A stretch of 64,000 nt of DNA, taken from contig CAWFPH010000002.1 of the NCBI GenBank assembly GCA_963817615.1, positions 1,922,001 to 1,986,000 of the forward strand. The letters are read 5' to 3'. The notes under the pieces are model-generated. The model was not told the DNA's origin and made no database searches. It was given only the letters and a program-made list of their open reading frames with translations. Below are positions 1-8,392 of the stretch, piece after piece. Both the position numbers and the translations under genes were made by a program. The stretch comes from FEN-1219 sp963817615. Lineage in GTDB: Bacteria > Pseudomonadota > Gammaproteobacteria > Steroidobacterales > Rariloculaceae. Numbering within the stretch: the stretch's first letter is position 1; each line of letters begins with the position of its first letter.

Positions 1-338
1 ACGACAATCGCGATGCGGCCGAGGCGCTCGCGCAGGTGCTCGAGCTCGACGGGCATCGCGTGGCCACGGTGACGGACGGCGCGGCCGCAATCGCGGCGTT
101 CGAGCGGATCACGCCCGACCTCGTGCTGCTCGACATCGGCATGCCGGGGCTCGACGGCCACGAAGTGGCGCGGCGTCTGCGGGCGCTGCCCGGCGGCGAC
201 GACGCGCGCCTCGTCGCGCTCACGGGCTACGGCAGCCCCGACGATCGGTCGCGGTCGCTGTCGAGCGGCATCGACCATCATCTCGTCAAGCCCCTCGATT
301 TGCGCGAGCTGCGCGGTCTGCTGGCAGGCCCGCGCTGA
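1..338 (+). CDS. C-terminal receiver (REC) domain, partial at window start
   Basis: The reading frame is open from the first bases of the window and ends with a TGA at 336-338, so only the last ~112 residues are visible. They form most of a CheY-like receiver domain: acidic DN near the start, the phospho-acceptor Asp in LLDIGMPG, the conserved Thr of LTGYG and the Lys of LVKPLD. The protein stops right after the receiver fold. A receiver at the extreme C-terminus is typical of hybrid histidine kinases, but a stand-alone response regulator cannot be excluded because the N-terminus lies outside the window. It converges on the hydrolase gene 35 bp away. Confidence 0.85.
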   Translation, partial: DNRDAAEALAQVLELDGHRVATVTDGAAAIAAFERITPDLVLLDIGMPGLDGHEVARRLRALPGGDDARLVALTGYGSPDDRSRSLSSGIDHHLVKPLDLRELRGLLAGPR

Positions 339-373
339 TCCGGCAGCGCCGTAGGGACGCCCCGAGCGCCATC

Positions 374-1261
374 TCACGGCGCGCTCGCGGCGCTTTCGGC
401 GCGGCGCAACGTTGCATGCAGTGCCGCGACGATCTGCTCGCGATGGTGGATCAGCACGGACACGTGGCCCTCTTCCGGGAACGTGCGCACTTGGGTGCTC
501 GGCAGCACGTGCTCGAAGAAGCGCGCTATCGCGAGCGGCGAGTCGGGATCGGCTTCGCCGTGCCAGATCTGCACAGGGATCCGCGCATGGGGCAGGCGTA
601 GCCCCCATTCCCGATTCGCGAGCTCGAGGTCGAGCAGTGGGCCTCGCGGCCCTTGCCGCAGCGTGCTCTTCAGCATCTCGAGGAAACGCCGTTGGGTCGT
701 GGCATCGGCGACGGCCTCGCGGTCCGGCTCCGACAGCATCGCGAGGCCGCGGCGGATCGTGAACGCGGGTGCGATCCGTGCGGCGAAACGCAGGCCGCGC
801 AGTGCGAGCGCCGTGAGCCGTGGGCGCCGTGCGGCCGTCGCCGGCAGCCCCGGCGGCACGCCCGCGACCCGCCGCGGCGGGGCGTCGCCGTTCACGAGAC
901 CCACGGCCGCGACCGGCAGCCGCGACGCCGCGAGCGCAAGCGCGTACGGTGTGCCGCCCGAGAAGCCGAGCACCGCGAGCCGCTGGAGATCGAGCCGCTC
1001 GACGAGCGCCGCGACGTCGCGCGGCCAGTCCGAGATCCGGCGCCGAGGCTGATAATCGGAACGGCCGAAGCCGGGTCGATCGGGCGTGATCATCCGCACG
1101 CGAGCCCTGCGCAGCTCGTCGTCGCGAAAGAACACGCGCCGCTGCAGTCGCGAGCCCGGCACCCCATGGCAATAGACAATCGGGGTGCCATGCGGATCGC
1201 CGGCCTCCTCCCACGCGAGCCGGCGGCCGTCTGCGAGCCGAAGTGTCTCAGTCGTCGCCAT
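374..1261 (-). CDS. alpha/beta hydrolase
   Basis: A 295-residue alpha/beta-hydrolase fold protein, probably a cytoplasmic esterase or related hydrolase. The triad is visible: oxyanion-loop HGVPGS (32-37), nucleophile Ser101 in GFSGGT, Asp238 in GEADPDSP and His266 in EEGHVSV. No signal peptide is present. It lies 65 bp downstream of the last small membrane gene of the arn operon on the same strand, so it may be the distal operon gene, but nothing in its sequence links it to lipid A. The substrate cannot be predicted. The start ATG lacks a clear Shine-Dalgarno sequence. Confidence 0.85.
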   Translation of the reverse strand: MATTETLRLADGRRLAWEEAGDPHGTPIVYCHGVPGSRLQRRVFFRDDELRRARVRMITPDRPGFGRSDYQPRRRISDWPRDVAALVERLDLQRLAVLGFSGGTPYALALAASRLPVAAVGLVNGDAPPRRVAGVPPGLPATAARRPRLTALALRGLRFAARIAPAFTIRRGLAMLSEPDREAVADATTQRRFLEMLKSTLRQGPRGPLLDLELANREWGLRLPHARIPVQIWHGEADPDSPLAIARFFEHVLPSTQVRTFPEEGHVSVLIHHREQIVAALHATLRRAESAASAP

Positions 1262-1326
1262 CGTCGGCGCGACGCGCGCCTGCGCGCCGCGTCGCTACGC
1301 GCTGCAAGAAGCGTTCCGCGGATCCG

Positions 1327-1737
1327 TCAGGAAGGTCGCGACGGCCGCGCACCGCTGCGCGAGACGAGCGCAGCGCCGAGCAGGATCAGCAGCGTTCCGG
1401 CCGTGCGCAGCGGGGTCGCCGTCTCGTGCAGCCGCTCCCAATGGGTCGCGCCCGCGTAGACGAGCACGTAGCTCAAGCCGAGCAGGGGATAGGCGTAGCT
1501 CAACGGATAGCGCGCGAGCACCGCGAGCCAGGCGATCAGCGACAGCCCGTAAGCCGCGAGGCCGCCCACGGTCCACTCGATCACCGGCGCGAGCGCCGCG
1601 AGCTGCGTGGCCGCATGCGCGCCGCTGTCCGCGAGCGTTTGCATGCCGGCCTTCATGCCGAGCTGTCCGGCGGCCGACAGCAGAATCGAGCTGCCGAGCA
1701 GCAGTGGGCCGAGCGGGCCGGGTTTGTGCGGGCTCAT
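1327..1737 (-). CDS. SMR/EamA-type membrane protein, ArnF-like flippase subunit
   Basis: A 136-residue protein with four hydrophobic segments, the size and layout of the small-multidrug-resistance/EamA half-transporters ArnE and ArnF. In E. coli these two form the proposed flippase of undecaprenyl-phosphate-L-Ara4N across the inner membrane. The first helix carries the family-type sequence AAGQLGMKAGM, and the last helix (LLILLGAALVS) is followed by a basic tail. The start is set by the ATGA overlap (1734-1737) with the preceding SMR gene; much longer frames run upstream but are antisense shadow. Position after arnT and the paired gene support the role; which subunit equals E or F is not certain. 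Confidence 0.8.
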   Translation of the reverse strand: MSPHKPGPLGPLLLGSSILLSAAGQLGMKAGMQTLADSGAHAATQLAALAPVIEWTVGGLAAYGLSLIAWLAVLARYPLSYAYPLLGLSYVLVYAGATHWERLHETATPLRTAGTLLILLGAALVSRSGARPSRPS

Positions 1738-2084
1738 GTCGCGGCCACCATCGCGATGCCGGCCGCGACGAGCGCCACGCCGAGCCACCGGCGCGCCGAG
1801 ACGGGCTCGTGCAGATAGAGCCGGGACACGAGCACGACCAGCACGGAGCCCAAGCTCAGGAACGGAAACGCGCGGCTGACGTCCATCCGGTACAGCACGA
1901 GCAGCCACAGCGCGCTGCCGGCGACGATCGCGAGCACCGCGCCGAGCAGCTCGGGCGACAGCATCGCGGCAATCCAGTCGCGCAGCGTGCGGGTGCCTTG
2001 CAGGCGGCGTGTCGCGCCGAGCTTTTGCAGCACCTGGCTCGTGCCGAGCAGCAGGACCGCGATGAGCAGGATCGCGTCGTTCAT
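1734..2084 (-). CDS. SMR/EamA-type membrane protein, ArnE-like flippase subunit
   Basis: A 116-residue four-helix SMR-like protein (helix 1 ILLIAVLLLGTSQVLQKLGA, helix 2 ELLGAVLAIVAGSALWLLVL, then FPFLSLGSVLVVLVS and WLGVALVAAGIAMV). It starts in a 4-base ATGA overlap with the end of arnT and ends in another overlap with the second SMR gene, so the two half-transporters are translationally coupled, as expected for a heterodimer. Known family role: together with its partner it is the ArnE/ArnF flippase moving undecaprenyl-P-L-Ara4N to the periplasmic face, where ArnT uses it. Assignment rests on size, topology and operon position. Confidence 0.82.
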   Translation of the reverse strand: MNDAILLIAVLLLGTSQVLQKLGATRRLQGTRTLRDWIAAMLSPELLGAVLAIVAGSALWLLVLYRMDVSRAFPFLSLGSVLVVLVSRLYLHEPVSARRWLGVALVAAGIAMVAAT

Positions 2085-3793
2085 TGCAAGCGCTCTCGCG
2101 CGGCCGGAATTCGCCAGAAGACGACCTCGCCGCGGCGCGTTTGCACGGCATCGGCCGGAAGCTGCGGCCCGAGCGTGCGCGCGGTCGAGGGCGCGCAGAC
2201 GATCAGCACGTCGTGCCGGCCGCGGCTCGCGGCCAGCAGTCGCGCGAGGCCGTCCGCGTCGAGCCGGCGCGCGCGGCTGTCTTCGTAGCCGAGCCCGTAC
2301 TCGATTTCGCCGGGGCTCACGACGTAGACGTCGCTGCGCTCGAGTGTCCATGCCACCGTGCCGAACAGCGGCGCGTCGGACACGAGCACGGTGTCGGCCG
2401 CCACGCGGCCGAGCTGCGCGACCGCGGTCACGGGCGCGACGTTGTCGAGGGCGCGCTGCGGCAGCGCGAGGTCCAGCGTCAATGCCAGCGCGGCGCCGAC
2501 GACCGCGATCGCGGCACAGCCGACGCCCGGTGTCGCTCGGGCGTAGGCAACGAGCGCAGCAGCGGTTCCCGCCGCCGCGAGCGCCGCGAACGTCGCGAGC
2601 GCGAGCCGTTCGTTCGCACCGTAGACCGGCGCGGCGGCGCCGAGCTGTGCCGCGAGGACCGTGAGCAGCACCGCGGCAAGCGCGACCGCGAGCAGCGCGG
2701 CAGCCGCGCGCCAGGCCCGCTTGCCGCCGGATTCGAGGTAGGGTGCAAGACCGGCTGCGAGCAGGATCGCGAGCGGCGCGAAGCACGGCAAGAGGTACGT
2801 CACGAGCTTGCCGCGCGACAGCGAGAAGAGCACGAACGGCAGGACGGCCCAGCATGCGGAGAACTTGAGCAGCCTCGCGCGGGCGGGCTCGAGCCCTGGC
2901 TCGCCGCGGCGCAGACCGAGCAGCGCCGCGGGCGCGAGCAGTAGCCACGGCGCGCCTGCGAGCGGCAGCCAGGCGGCGTAGTACCAGGCCGGCTCCGCGT
3001 GCTGGGCGCTAGCGGCCGCGAACCGCTGCACGTGCTCGACCCAGAAGAAGTAATGCCAGAAGTCCGGCTCGCGCAGAGCGACGAGCACGGCCCACGGCGC
3101 CGCGAGCGCGGCGGCCACCGCGATCGGCAGCCACGGCGTCGTCGCGAGATCGCGCCAGCGGCGCTCGAGCGCAAGGTACGGCGCCGCGACGATCACGGGT
3201 ATCGCGAGCGCGAGAAAGCCCTTCACGAGGAACGCGCCCGCGCACGCTGCGCCGCAGGCCGCGAGGTAAGCCGCGCGGCCGCCCGGCCGCGGTGCCTCGA
3301 GCGCGCAGAAATACGCCGCCAGCGCGGCCGTCAAGAACATCGCGAGGAACGCGTCGAGCACCGCGAACGTGCCGATGCCCGCGACCAGCAGCGTCGTGAG
3401 GAAGATCAGCACCGCGAGCCGCGCGGTGCCGGCCGGCAGCGCACGCCGCGCCAGCAGCCCGACGAACAGCGCGGTCAGACCCGTCGCGAGCGCGACCGGC
3501 AAGCGCAGCGCGAATGCGCTTTTGCCGAACGCCGCGAGCGCGGCGGCGTTCAGCCAGTAGCCGAGCACCGGCTTCTCGAAATAGCGCACGCCGTTCAAAT
3601 GCGGCACGACGTAGTCGCCCGTTGCGAGCATCTCGCGCGAGATCTCCCCGTAGCGCACCTCGTCGGGGCTCGCGAGCGGACGCACGCCGAGCGGCAGCAC
3701 GTACAGCACGACGTACAGCGCGAGCAGCGCGACCGCGCCGCGTCGTGCCGCGCGGCCGGCCGCCGCGGCGCCGTCGCGAGTCGCTGCGCTCAT
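2081..3793 (-). CDS. arnT: ArnT: undecaprenyl-P-L-Ara4N:lipid A transferase (PMT family)
   Basis: A 570-residue polytopic inner-membrane glycosyltransferase of the GT83/PMT family. The first periplasmic loop holds the family signature ASPDEVRYGEISREML (acidic DE, REM) followed by EKPVLGYW, both matching ArnT of enterobacteria. About a dozen hydrophobic segments follow, then a ~110-residue soluble C-terminal part. ArnT transfers 4-amino-4-deoxy-L-arabinose from undecaprenyl phosphate to lipid A phosphates, giving polymyxin resistance. It starts 5 bp after arnD and its stop overlaps the first SMR gene by ATGA. Of the two PMT proteins in the operon this one sits in the standard arnD-arnT-arnE-arnF order and is the better ArnT candidate. 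Confidence 0.88.
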   Translation of the reverse strand: MSAATRDGAAAAGRAARRGAVALLALYVVLYVLPLGVRPLASPDEVRYGEISREMLATGDYVVPHLNGVRYFEKPVLGYWLNAAALAAFGKSAFALRLPVALATGLTALFVGLLARRALPAGTARLAVLIFLTTLLVAGIGTFAVLDAFLAMFLTAALAAYFCALEAPRPGGRAAYLAACGAACAGAFLVKGFLALAIPVIVAAPYLALERRWRDLATTPWLPIAVAAALAAPWAVLVALREPDFWHYFFWVEHVQRFAAASAQHAEPAWYYAAWLPLAGAPWLLLAPAALLGLRRGEPGLEPARARLLKFSACWAVLPFVLFSLSRGKLVTYLLPCFAPLAILLAAGLAPYLESGGKRAWRAAAALLAVALAAVLLTVLAAQLGAAAPVYGANERLALATFAALAAAGTAAALVAYARATPGVGCAAIAVVGAALALTLDLALPQRALDNVAPVTAVAQLGRVAADTVLVSDAPLFGTVAWTLERSDVYVVSPGEIEYGLGYEDSRARRLDADGLARLLAASRGRHDVLIVCAPSTARTLGPQLPADAVQTRRGEVVFWRIPAARERLQ

Positions 3794-3798
3794 CGCGG

Positions 3799-4701
3799 TC
3801 ACGCCGCCCGTGCGAGCGCCGACGCTTGCCAGCAGAGGTCGCCGTCGCGGCCCGCGATGGGCGCCTGCGCGAGCGTGTCGCGCGGCGCGGTCCCGGCCGG
3901 GCCGAGCACGTCGCGCAGCGGCACGCAGCGGACGTCGTTCGCCTCGCAGGCCGTGAGGAAGCGCGCGAACAATTCGGCGCGGGCGATGCCCTCGACCTCG
4001 GCGTGCACGGCGAGCACGTTCAAGCCCTCGGGCGCGACGTGCGCGAGCAGCCGCTCGTTGTAGTTCGCGTCGGTCACGCCGTTGCGGCCGATCAGCTCGT
4101 CGTAGGTCGGCAGCGTGGTCGGGATCTGCGGCGCGAAGCTGCGGCCGCGCGCAGTCGGCGTGAACACGTTCGCGCCGCGGCAGTCGCTGTTGTAGCGGAA
4201 GCCGAACGCCTCCTTGGCCTCGAGCACGCGGTCGTTGCAGATCCAGGCCGCCGCCGCCGAGCAGTCGGGCGGGCGGCCGAACACCTCGGCGAACGCCTCC
4301 GTGCCCCGGCCGATCTCGCGCGCGATCTCCTCCGTGGACCAGCTCGATGCGCGGGTCTGCCAGCGATGATGATCCCAGGCGTGCAGGCCGACCTCGTGAC
4401 CCGCTTCGGCCGCGGCGCGCAACGTCGCGCTCAAGCGGGTGCCGATCCTCTTGCCGGGCCAGAATGTGCCCGCGAGCAAGATGTCCCAGCCGTACAGGCT
4501 CGCCGCACGCGAGCGGAGCATCTTCGCCAGAAACGTCGGCCGGATCAGCCGGCGCAGGTGGCGGCCCATGTTGTCCGGGCCGAGCGTGAAGAAGAACGTG
4601 GCCGTCACACCGTGCGCCGCGAACGTGTCGAGCAGCCGAGGCACGCCGTCGCGCGTGCCGCGGAACGTGTCGACGTCGACGCGCAGCGCGAGCGCCGTCA
4701 T
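3799..4701 (-). CDS. arnD: ArnD: polysaccharide deacetylase-family deformylase
   Basis: A 300-residue NodB-fold protein. The first metal/catalytic motif is RVDVDTFRGT (Asp9, Asp11) and the second lies in HAWDHHRW; ATFFFTLGPDNMGR is characteristic of ArnD. Known reaction: removal of the formyl group from undecaprenyl-phospho-4-deoxy-4-formamido-L-arabinose, committing the lipid carrier to L-Ara4N transfer at the inner membrane. The start is fixed by an ATGA overlap with the end of arnA; arnT follows 5 bp later. Confidence 0.93.
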   Translation of the reverse strand: MTALALRVDVDTFRGTRDGVPRLLDTFAAHGVTATFFFTLGPDNMGRHLRRLIRPTFLAKMLRSRAASLYGWDILLAGTFWPGKRIGTRLSATLRAAAEAGHEVGLHAWDHHRWQTRASSWSTEEIAREIGRGTEAFAEVFGRPPDCSAAAAWICNDRVLEAKEAFGFRYNSDCRGANVFTPTARGRSFAPQIPTTLPTYDELIGRNGVTDANYNERLLAHVAPEGLNVLAVHAEVEGIARAELFARFLTACEANDVRCVPLRDVLGPAGTAPRDTLAQAPIAGRDGDLCWQASALARAA

Positions 4702-6734
4702 CGAGCTGCGCCGGCACGCGGCGCGCTGTCCGCCTCGGCCGGCTGCGCGCCCGGCGCCACGTCCAAGTGATCGCGCAAGAAGAAGTCGAGCGTGCGCTCG
4801 ATCGACTGCTCGAGCGGGATCACCGGGTTCCAATCGAGCACCTTGCGCGCGTTCGCGATGCTCGGCCGGCGATGCGTGACGTCCTGGTAGCCGTCGCCGT
4901 AGTACGACTTGCTCTCGATCTCCTTGAGTCCCGCGAACGGCGGGAAGCGGTCGCGCAGCGGATGCTGGGCGAAGCGCTCGGCCAGCAACTCCGCGAGCTC
5001 GCGGATGCTCGCCTCGTTCTGCGGGTTGCCGATGTTGAAGATCTTGCCGTCGCAGCGCTCGCCGCGGTTCTCGATGATCCGGAACAGGCACTCGATGCCT
5101 TCGGCGACGTCGGTGAAGCAGCGTTTCTGGCGGCCGCCGTCGATCAGGAGCAGCGGCGTGCCCTCGACCAAGTTCAGGATCAGCTGCGTGATCGCCCGCG
5201 AGCTGCCGATGCGAGCGGCCTCGAGCGTGTCGAGCCGCGGGCCGATCCAGTTGAACGGCCGGAACAGCGTGAACTTCAGCCCGTGCTGCTTGCCGTACGC
5301 CCAGATCACGCGGTCGAGCAGCTGCTTCGAGGCGGAGTAGATCCAACGCTGTTTGTTGATCGGCCCCAGGATCAGCCTCGAGGTGTCCTCGTCGAACTCC
5401 GCGTCGTCGCACATCCCGTAGACCTCGGACGTCGACGGAAAGATCAGGCGCTTCTTGTACTTTGCGCAGTAGCGCACGATGCGCAGGTTCTCCTCGAAGT
5501 CGAGCTCGAACACGCGCAGAGGATTGCGCGTGTATTCGATCGGCGTCGCGATCGCTACGAGCGGCACGATCACGTCGCACTTCTTGATGTGGTACTCGAT
5601 CCATTCACTGTGAATCGAGATGTCGCCCTCGTGGAAGAAGAAGCTCTTGTGCGACTCGAGCCGCTTGATCGCGCCGTCGTTCAAGTCCATGCCATGGACT
5701 TCGTAGCCGCCGTCCGCGAGCAGCCGCTCGCTCAGGAAATTGCCGATGAAGCCGTTCACGCCGAGGATCAGCACGCGCGTCTTGCGCTTGCGCGCGGCCC
5801 GCCGCTCGGGCGAAGGGCTGAAGCGCAGGCCCTCGACCATGTTGAGCTCGGCCGCGAGCTGTGCGCCCGTGCAGTAGACGCCGCCGGCCTGCTGGCCGTA
5901 GTGCACGCGCAGCGCGTCCCGGCCGCAGGCGATTTCCAGCGGATCGATGCTCTGCACCGTGGCTGGCTCGCGGGCCGACCCGCGGCTGGGCACCACCGAG
6001 GCCTGCCACACGAGCACCTTTTGCGCGCGCGCGTGGGTGAACGCGCCCGGATACGGCCGCGCGACCGCGCGCACGAGGTTCGCGATCTCCGCGGCCGGCC
6101 GCTGCCAATCGATCTCGCCGTCGGCCGGCCGGCGGCGGCCGAAGTAAGTGGCCGCGGCTTCGCTTTGCGGCATGCGCGGGGCGGTGCCCGCGAGGATCTT
6201 CGGCAACAACTCGTCGAGCAGCGGGCGCGCGGCCGCCGCGAGCTTGCGGTTCAGCGCGGCCGCGTCGTCGGTCGGCGCGATCGGCACGCGATGCTGGCCT
6301 ACGATGTCCCCGGCGTCGGGCTTGCGCGTCATGTGATGCAGCGTGACGCCGGTCTCGGTCGCGCCCTTCAGGATGGCCCAATTCGCCGGCGCGCAGCCGC
6401 GGAATTTCGGCAACAGCGAGCCGTGCAGGTTGAAGCAGCCGGACTTCGGCAGCGCGAGCAGCTCGTCGCCGATCAGCTTGCGGTAGTAGAACGAGAACAG
6501 GACGTCGGGCGCGAGCGCGCGCAGCCGCGAAATCCAGAGCGGATGGTTCACGTCGTCCGGCGCGAGCACCGGCAGGTTGCGGTGCGCCGCGAGCTCGGCC
6601 ACCGAGCGAAACCAAACGTTCTCGTCGCTCGCGTCGGCGTGCGTGATCACCGCCGCGATCTCGAAGCCGTGATCGAGCAGCGCCTCGATGCCGACGCAGC
6701 CCATGTCGTGATAAGCGAGAACGATTGCGCGCAT
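4698..6734 (-). CDS. arnA: ArnA: bifunctional UDP-L-Ara4N formyltransferase / UDP-glucuronate oxidative decarboxylase
   Basis: A 678-residue two-domain enzyme; E. coli ArnA is 660. Residues 1-300 are the N10-formyl-THF-dependent formyltransferase: Asn102 and His104 of NLHGSLLPKFRG and Asp140 are in place. Residues 318-660 are the NAD-dependent short-chain decarboxylase: GVNGFIGN nucleotide loop (325-332), TSEVYGM (435-441), YSASK with the catalytic Tyr/Lys pair (466-470) and Arg622 in HRRPSI. It makes UDP-Ara4-ketopyranose and later formylates UDP-L-Ara4N. ATG at 6734 has an AGGAA ribosome site just upstream. It follows the extra PMT gene by 11 bp and overlaps arnD by 4. The C-terminal tail (660-678) is Ala/Pro-rich and probably disordered. 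Confidence 0.96.
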   Translation of the reverse strand: MRAIVLAYHDMGCVGIEALLDHGFEIAAVITHADASDENVWFRSVAELAAHRNLPVLAPDDVNHPLWISRLRALAPDVLFSFYYRKLIGDELLALPKSGCFNLHGSLLPKFRGCAPANWAILKGATETGVTLHHMTRKPDAGDIVGQHRVPIAPTDDAAALNRKLAAAARPLLDELLPKILAGTAPRMPQSEAAATYFGRRRPADGEIDWQRPAAEIANLVRAVARPYPGAFTHARAQKVLVWQASVVPSRGSAREPATVQSIDPLEIACGRDALRVHYGQQAGGVYCTGAQLAAELNMVEGLRFSPSPERRAARKRKTRVLILGVNGFIGNFLSERLLADGGYEVHGMDLNDGAIKRLESHKSFFFHEGDISIHSEWIEYHIKKCDVIVPLVAIATPIEYTRNPLRVFELDFEENLRIVRYCAKYKKRLIFPSTSEVYGMCDDAEFDEDTSRLILGPINKQRWIYSASKQLLDRVIWAYGKQHGLKFTLFRPFNWIGPRLDTLEAARIGSSRAITQLILNLVEGTPLLLIDGGRQKRCFTDVAEGIECLFRIIENRGERCDGKIFNIGNPQNEASIRELAELLAERFAQHPLRDRFPPFAGLKEIESKSYYGDGYQDVTHRRPSIANARKVLDWNPVIPLEQSIERTLDFFLRDHLDVAPGAQPAEADSAPRAGAAR

Positions 6735-6745
6735 GCGGTTCCTTT

Positions 6746-8392
6746 CTAGCGACTCAAGTCGACGTTGGCGGGGGGGTGGACGTTGCCGGCGCCCGCGGTC
6801 CCGGCGTTCGCGGTGCGGCACCACAGCGCCCAATAGCGCTCCGGGCCGAACAGCCGATCCCGGTCGAGCTCGTACGGCGGCTCGGGCGTGGCCGCGCCGC
6901 GGCCGCCCTCTCCGTTTTGCACGAACACGCAGTCCGGTTGCCGCTCGGTGATCGCGGCCGGCGTGATCGGCACGACCGGCCGCCCCGTGACGAACGGTAC
7001 GATGCCGAACAGCGTCTCGTCGAGATGACCCAGTGCATAGACCGGCTCACCGGGCTCGAGCCGCGCATCGATTTCGGCGAGGAACGGCGAAAGGTCCTTC
7101 TGCGGCGCGGCGCGGTGCACGAGCACCACGAGCAGGGCGACGACGCCCGTGACCGCGCAGGCCGCGAGCGCCGCGGCGGCCTGGCCGCGCCGTCCGCGCC
7201 GCGAGGCCGCGAACGCGAAGGCCGTGAGCGCGCCGACGACCACCAGCGCCGCAACCGACGGCGCGTCGATCGAATGCAGGTAGCGCGCGCCGAGCGCGAC
7301 CGGACCGGCCGCGAGCAGCACGACGAGCGCCACCTGCAGCCACCAGGCCGTGCCGCCGAGGCGGCCCCGCGGCAACCGCGCCCACCAGTGGGCCGCCTCG
7401 CTCGCGAGCAGCAGGAACAGCGGCGGCAACAGCGGCAACAGATAGAGGCCGCGCTTCGTCGATGCAGCGGACAGGAGCAGCAGCATTCCGAGCGCAAGCC
7501 CACCCAAGTACACGCGAAGCTCGCGTGCCGGGCCTGCGTCCGCTCGCCAGCGGCTGGGGCGGAGCAGCGACGCGAGCGGCACCCACCACGGAAAGACCGC
7601 GATCGGCAGCGCGGATGCGTAGTAATAGAACGGTTGCTCGTGACCGGTGTTCTGCGGATGCACGAAGCGCAGCACGTGATTGACCCAGAGCCATTCGTAC
7701 ACCGCGTGACCGCCGGCGCTCGCATAGATCGCGAGCGCGAGCACGCCCGTGAGCGCGAGCAGGGCGCCGCTGCCGGCGACGACGTGGAGCCGGCGAAGCG
7801 GCTCGATGCTGCGTTTCAATGCCGTGTACGCGAGCAGCCCGGCCGCGAGCAGCGCCGGGCCGATCAGCCCCTTCGTGAGCAGCGCGAGGCCGAGGCCGCC
7901 GTAGAACGCGACGAGCGCGCGTCCGCCGCCGCGGCCGCGCACGAGCTCGAACCCGGCGATCACCGCGATGGTGGTGAACAGCATCAGGAGCGAGTCCATC
8001 ACCACCCAATGGCTCGTGATCAGGAACTGCTCGCTGGTCGCGAGCCCGAGCGCCGCGGCGAAGCCGGCGCCGGCCGAGAGCTCGCGGCGGCCCCAGACGA
8101 ACACGAGCGCGAGCGTGAGGAACGCGGCCCCGGCGCTCACGCTGCGCGCCGCGGTCGGCGACGGACCGCCCCCGACCGCGTAGGCGGCGGCCATCGTCCA
8201 GTAGTACAGCGGCGGCTTCTCGATGAACACCTCGCCGTTCAGAGTCGGCACGATGCTCGGCGCAAGCAGCATCTCGCGGCCGATCTCGGCCTCGCGCGGC
8301 TCGTCGGGCGTCCAGAGGTCGCGGCCGAGCCCGAGCAGGCAGATGCCGAGGAGCACGGCGAGACCGAGCGCCGTGCGCTGCCGCTCGCTCAT
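6746..8392 (-). CDS. Second PMT-family glycosyltransferase inside the arn operon
   Basis: A 548-residue polytopic membrane glycosyltransferase of the ArnT/PMT family, inserted between arnC and arnA. It has the family motifs in the first periplasmic loop, TPDEPREAEIGREML and EKPPLYYW, and ~11 further hydrophobic segments, then a soluble C-terminal region ending NVHPPANVDLSR. Start by ATGA overlap with the end of arnC. It is clearly distinct from the arnT at 2081-3793 (EKPPLYYW against EKPVLGYW), so it is not a recent duplication. The family transfers sugars from undecaprenyl-phosphate carriers; acceptor and sugar here are unknown. It may modify a second lipid A or core position, or use a different aminosugar. 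Confidence 0.87.
   Translation of the reverse strand: MSERQRTALGLAVLLGICLLGLGRDLWTPDEPREAEIGREMLLAPSIVPTLNGEVFIEKPPLYYWTMAAAYAVGGGPSPTAARSVSAGAAFLTLALVFVWGRRELSAGAGFAAALGLATSEQFLITSHWVVMDSLLMLFTTIAVIAGFELVRGRGGGRALVAFYGGLGLALLTKGLIGPALLAAGLLAYTALKRSIEPLRRLHVVAGSGALLALTGVLALAIYASAGGHAVYEWLWVNHVLRFVHPQNTGHEQPFYYYASALPIAVFPWWVPLASLLRPSRWRADAGPARELRVYLGGLALGMLLLLSAASTKRGLYLLPLLPPLFLLLASEAAHWWARLPRGRLGGTAWWLQVALVVLLAAGPVALGARYLHSIDAPSVAALVVVGALTAFAFAASRRGRRGQAAAALAACAVTGVVALLVVLVHRAAPQKDLSPFLAEIDARLEPGEPVYALGHLDETLFGIVPFVTGRPVVPITPAAITERQPDCVFVQNGEGGRGAATPEPPYELDRDRLFGPERYWALWCRTANAGTAGAGNVHPPANVDLSR

Noticed and set aside
2999..4063. Long open frame on the plus strand across arnT/arnD
   Set aside because: Antisense to well-supported arn genes, extremely Arg/Glu/His-rich and without any family feature; a by-product of high-GC codon usage.
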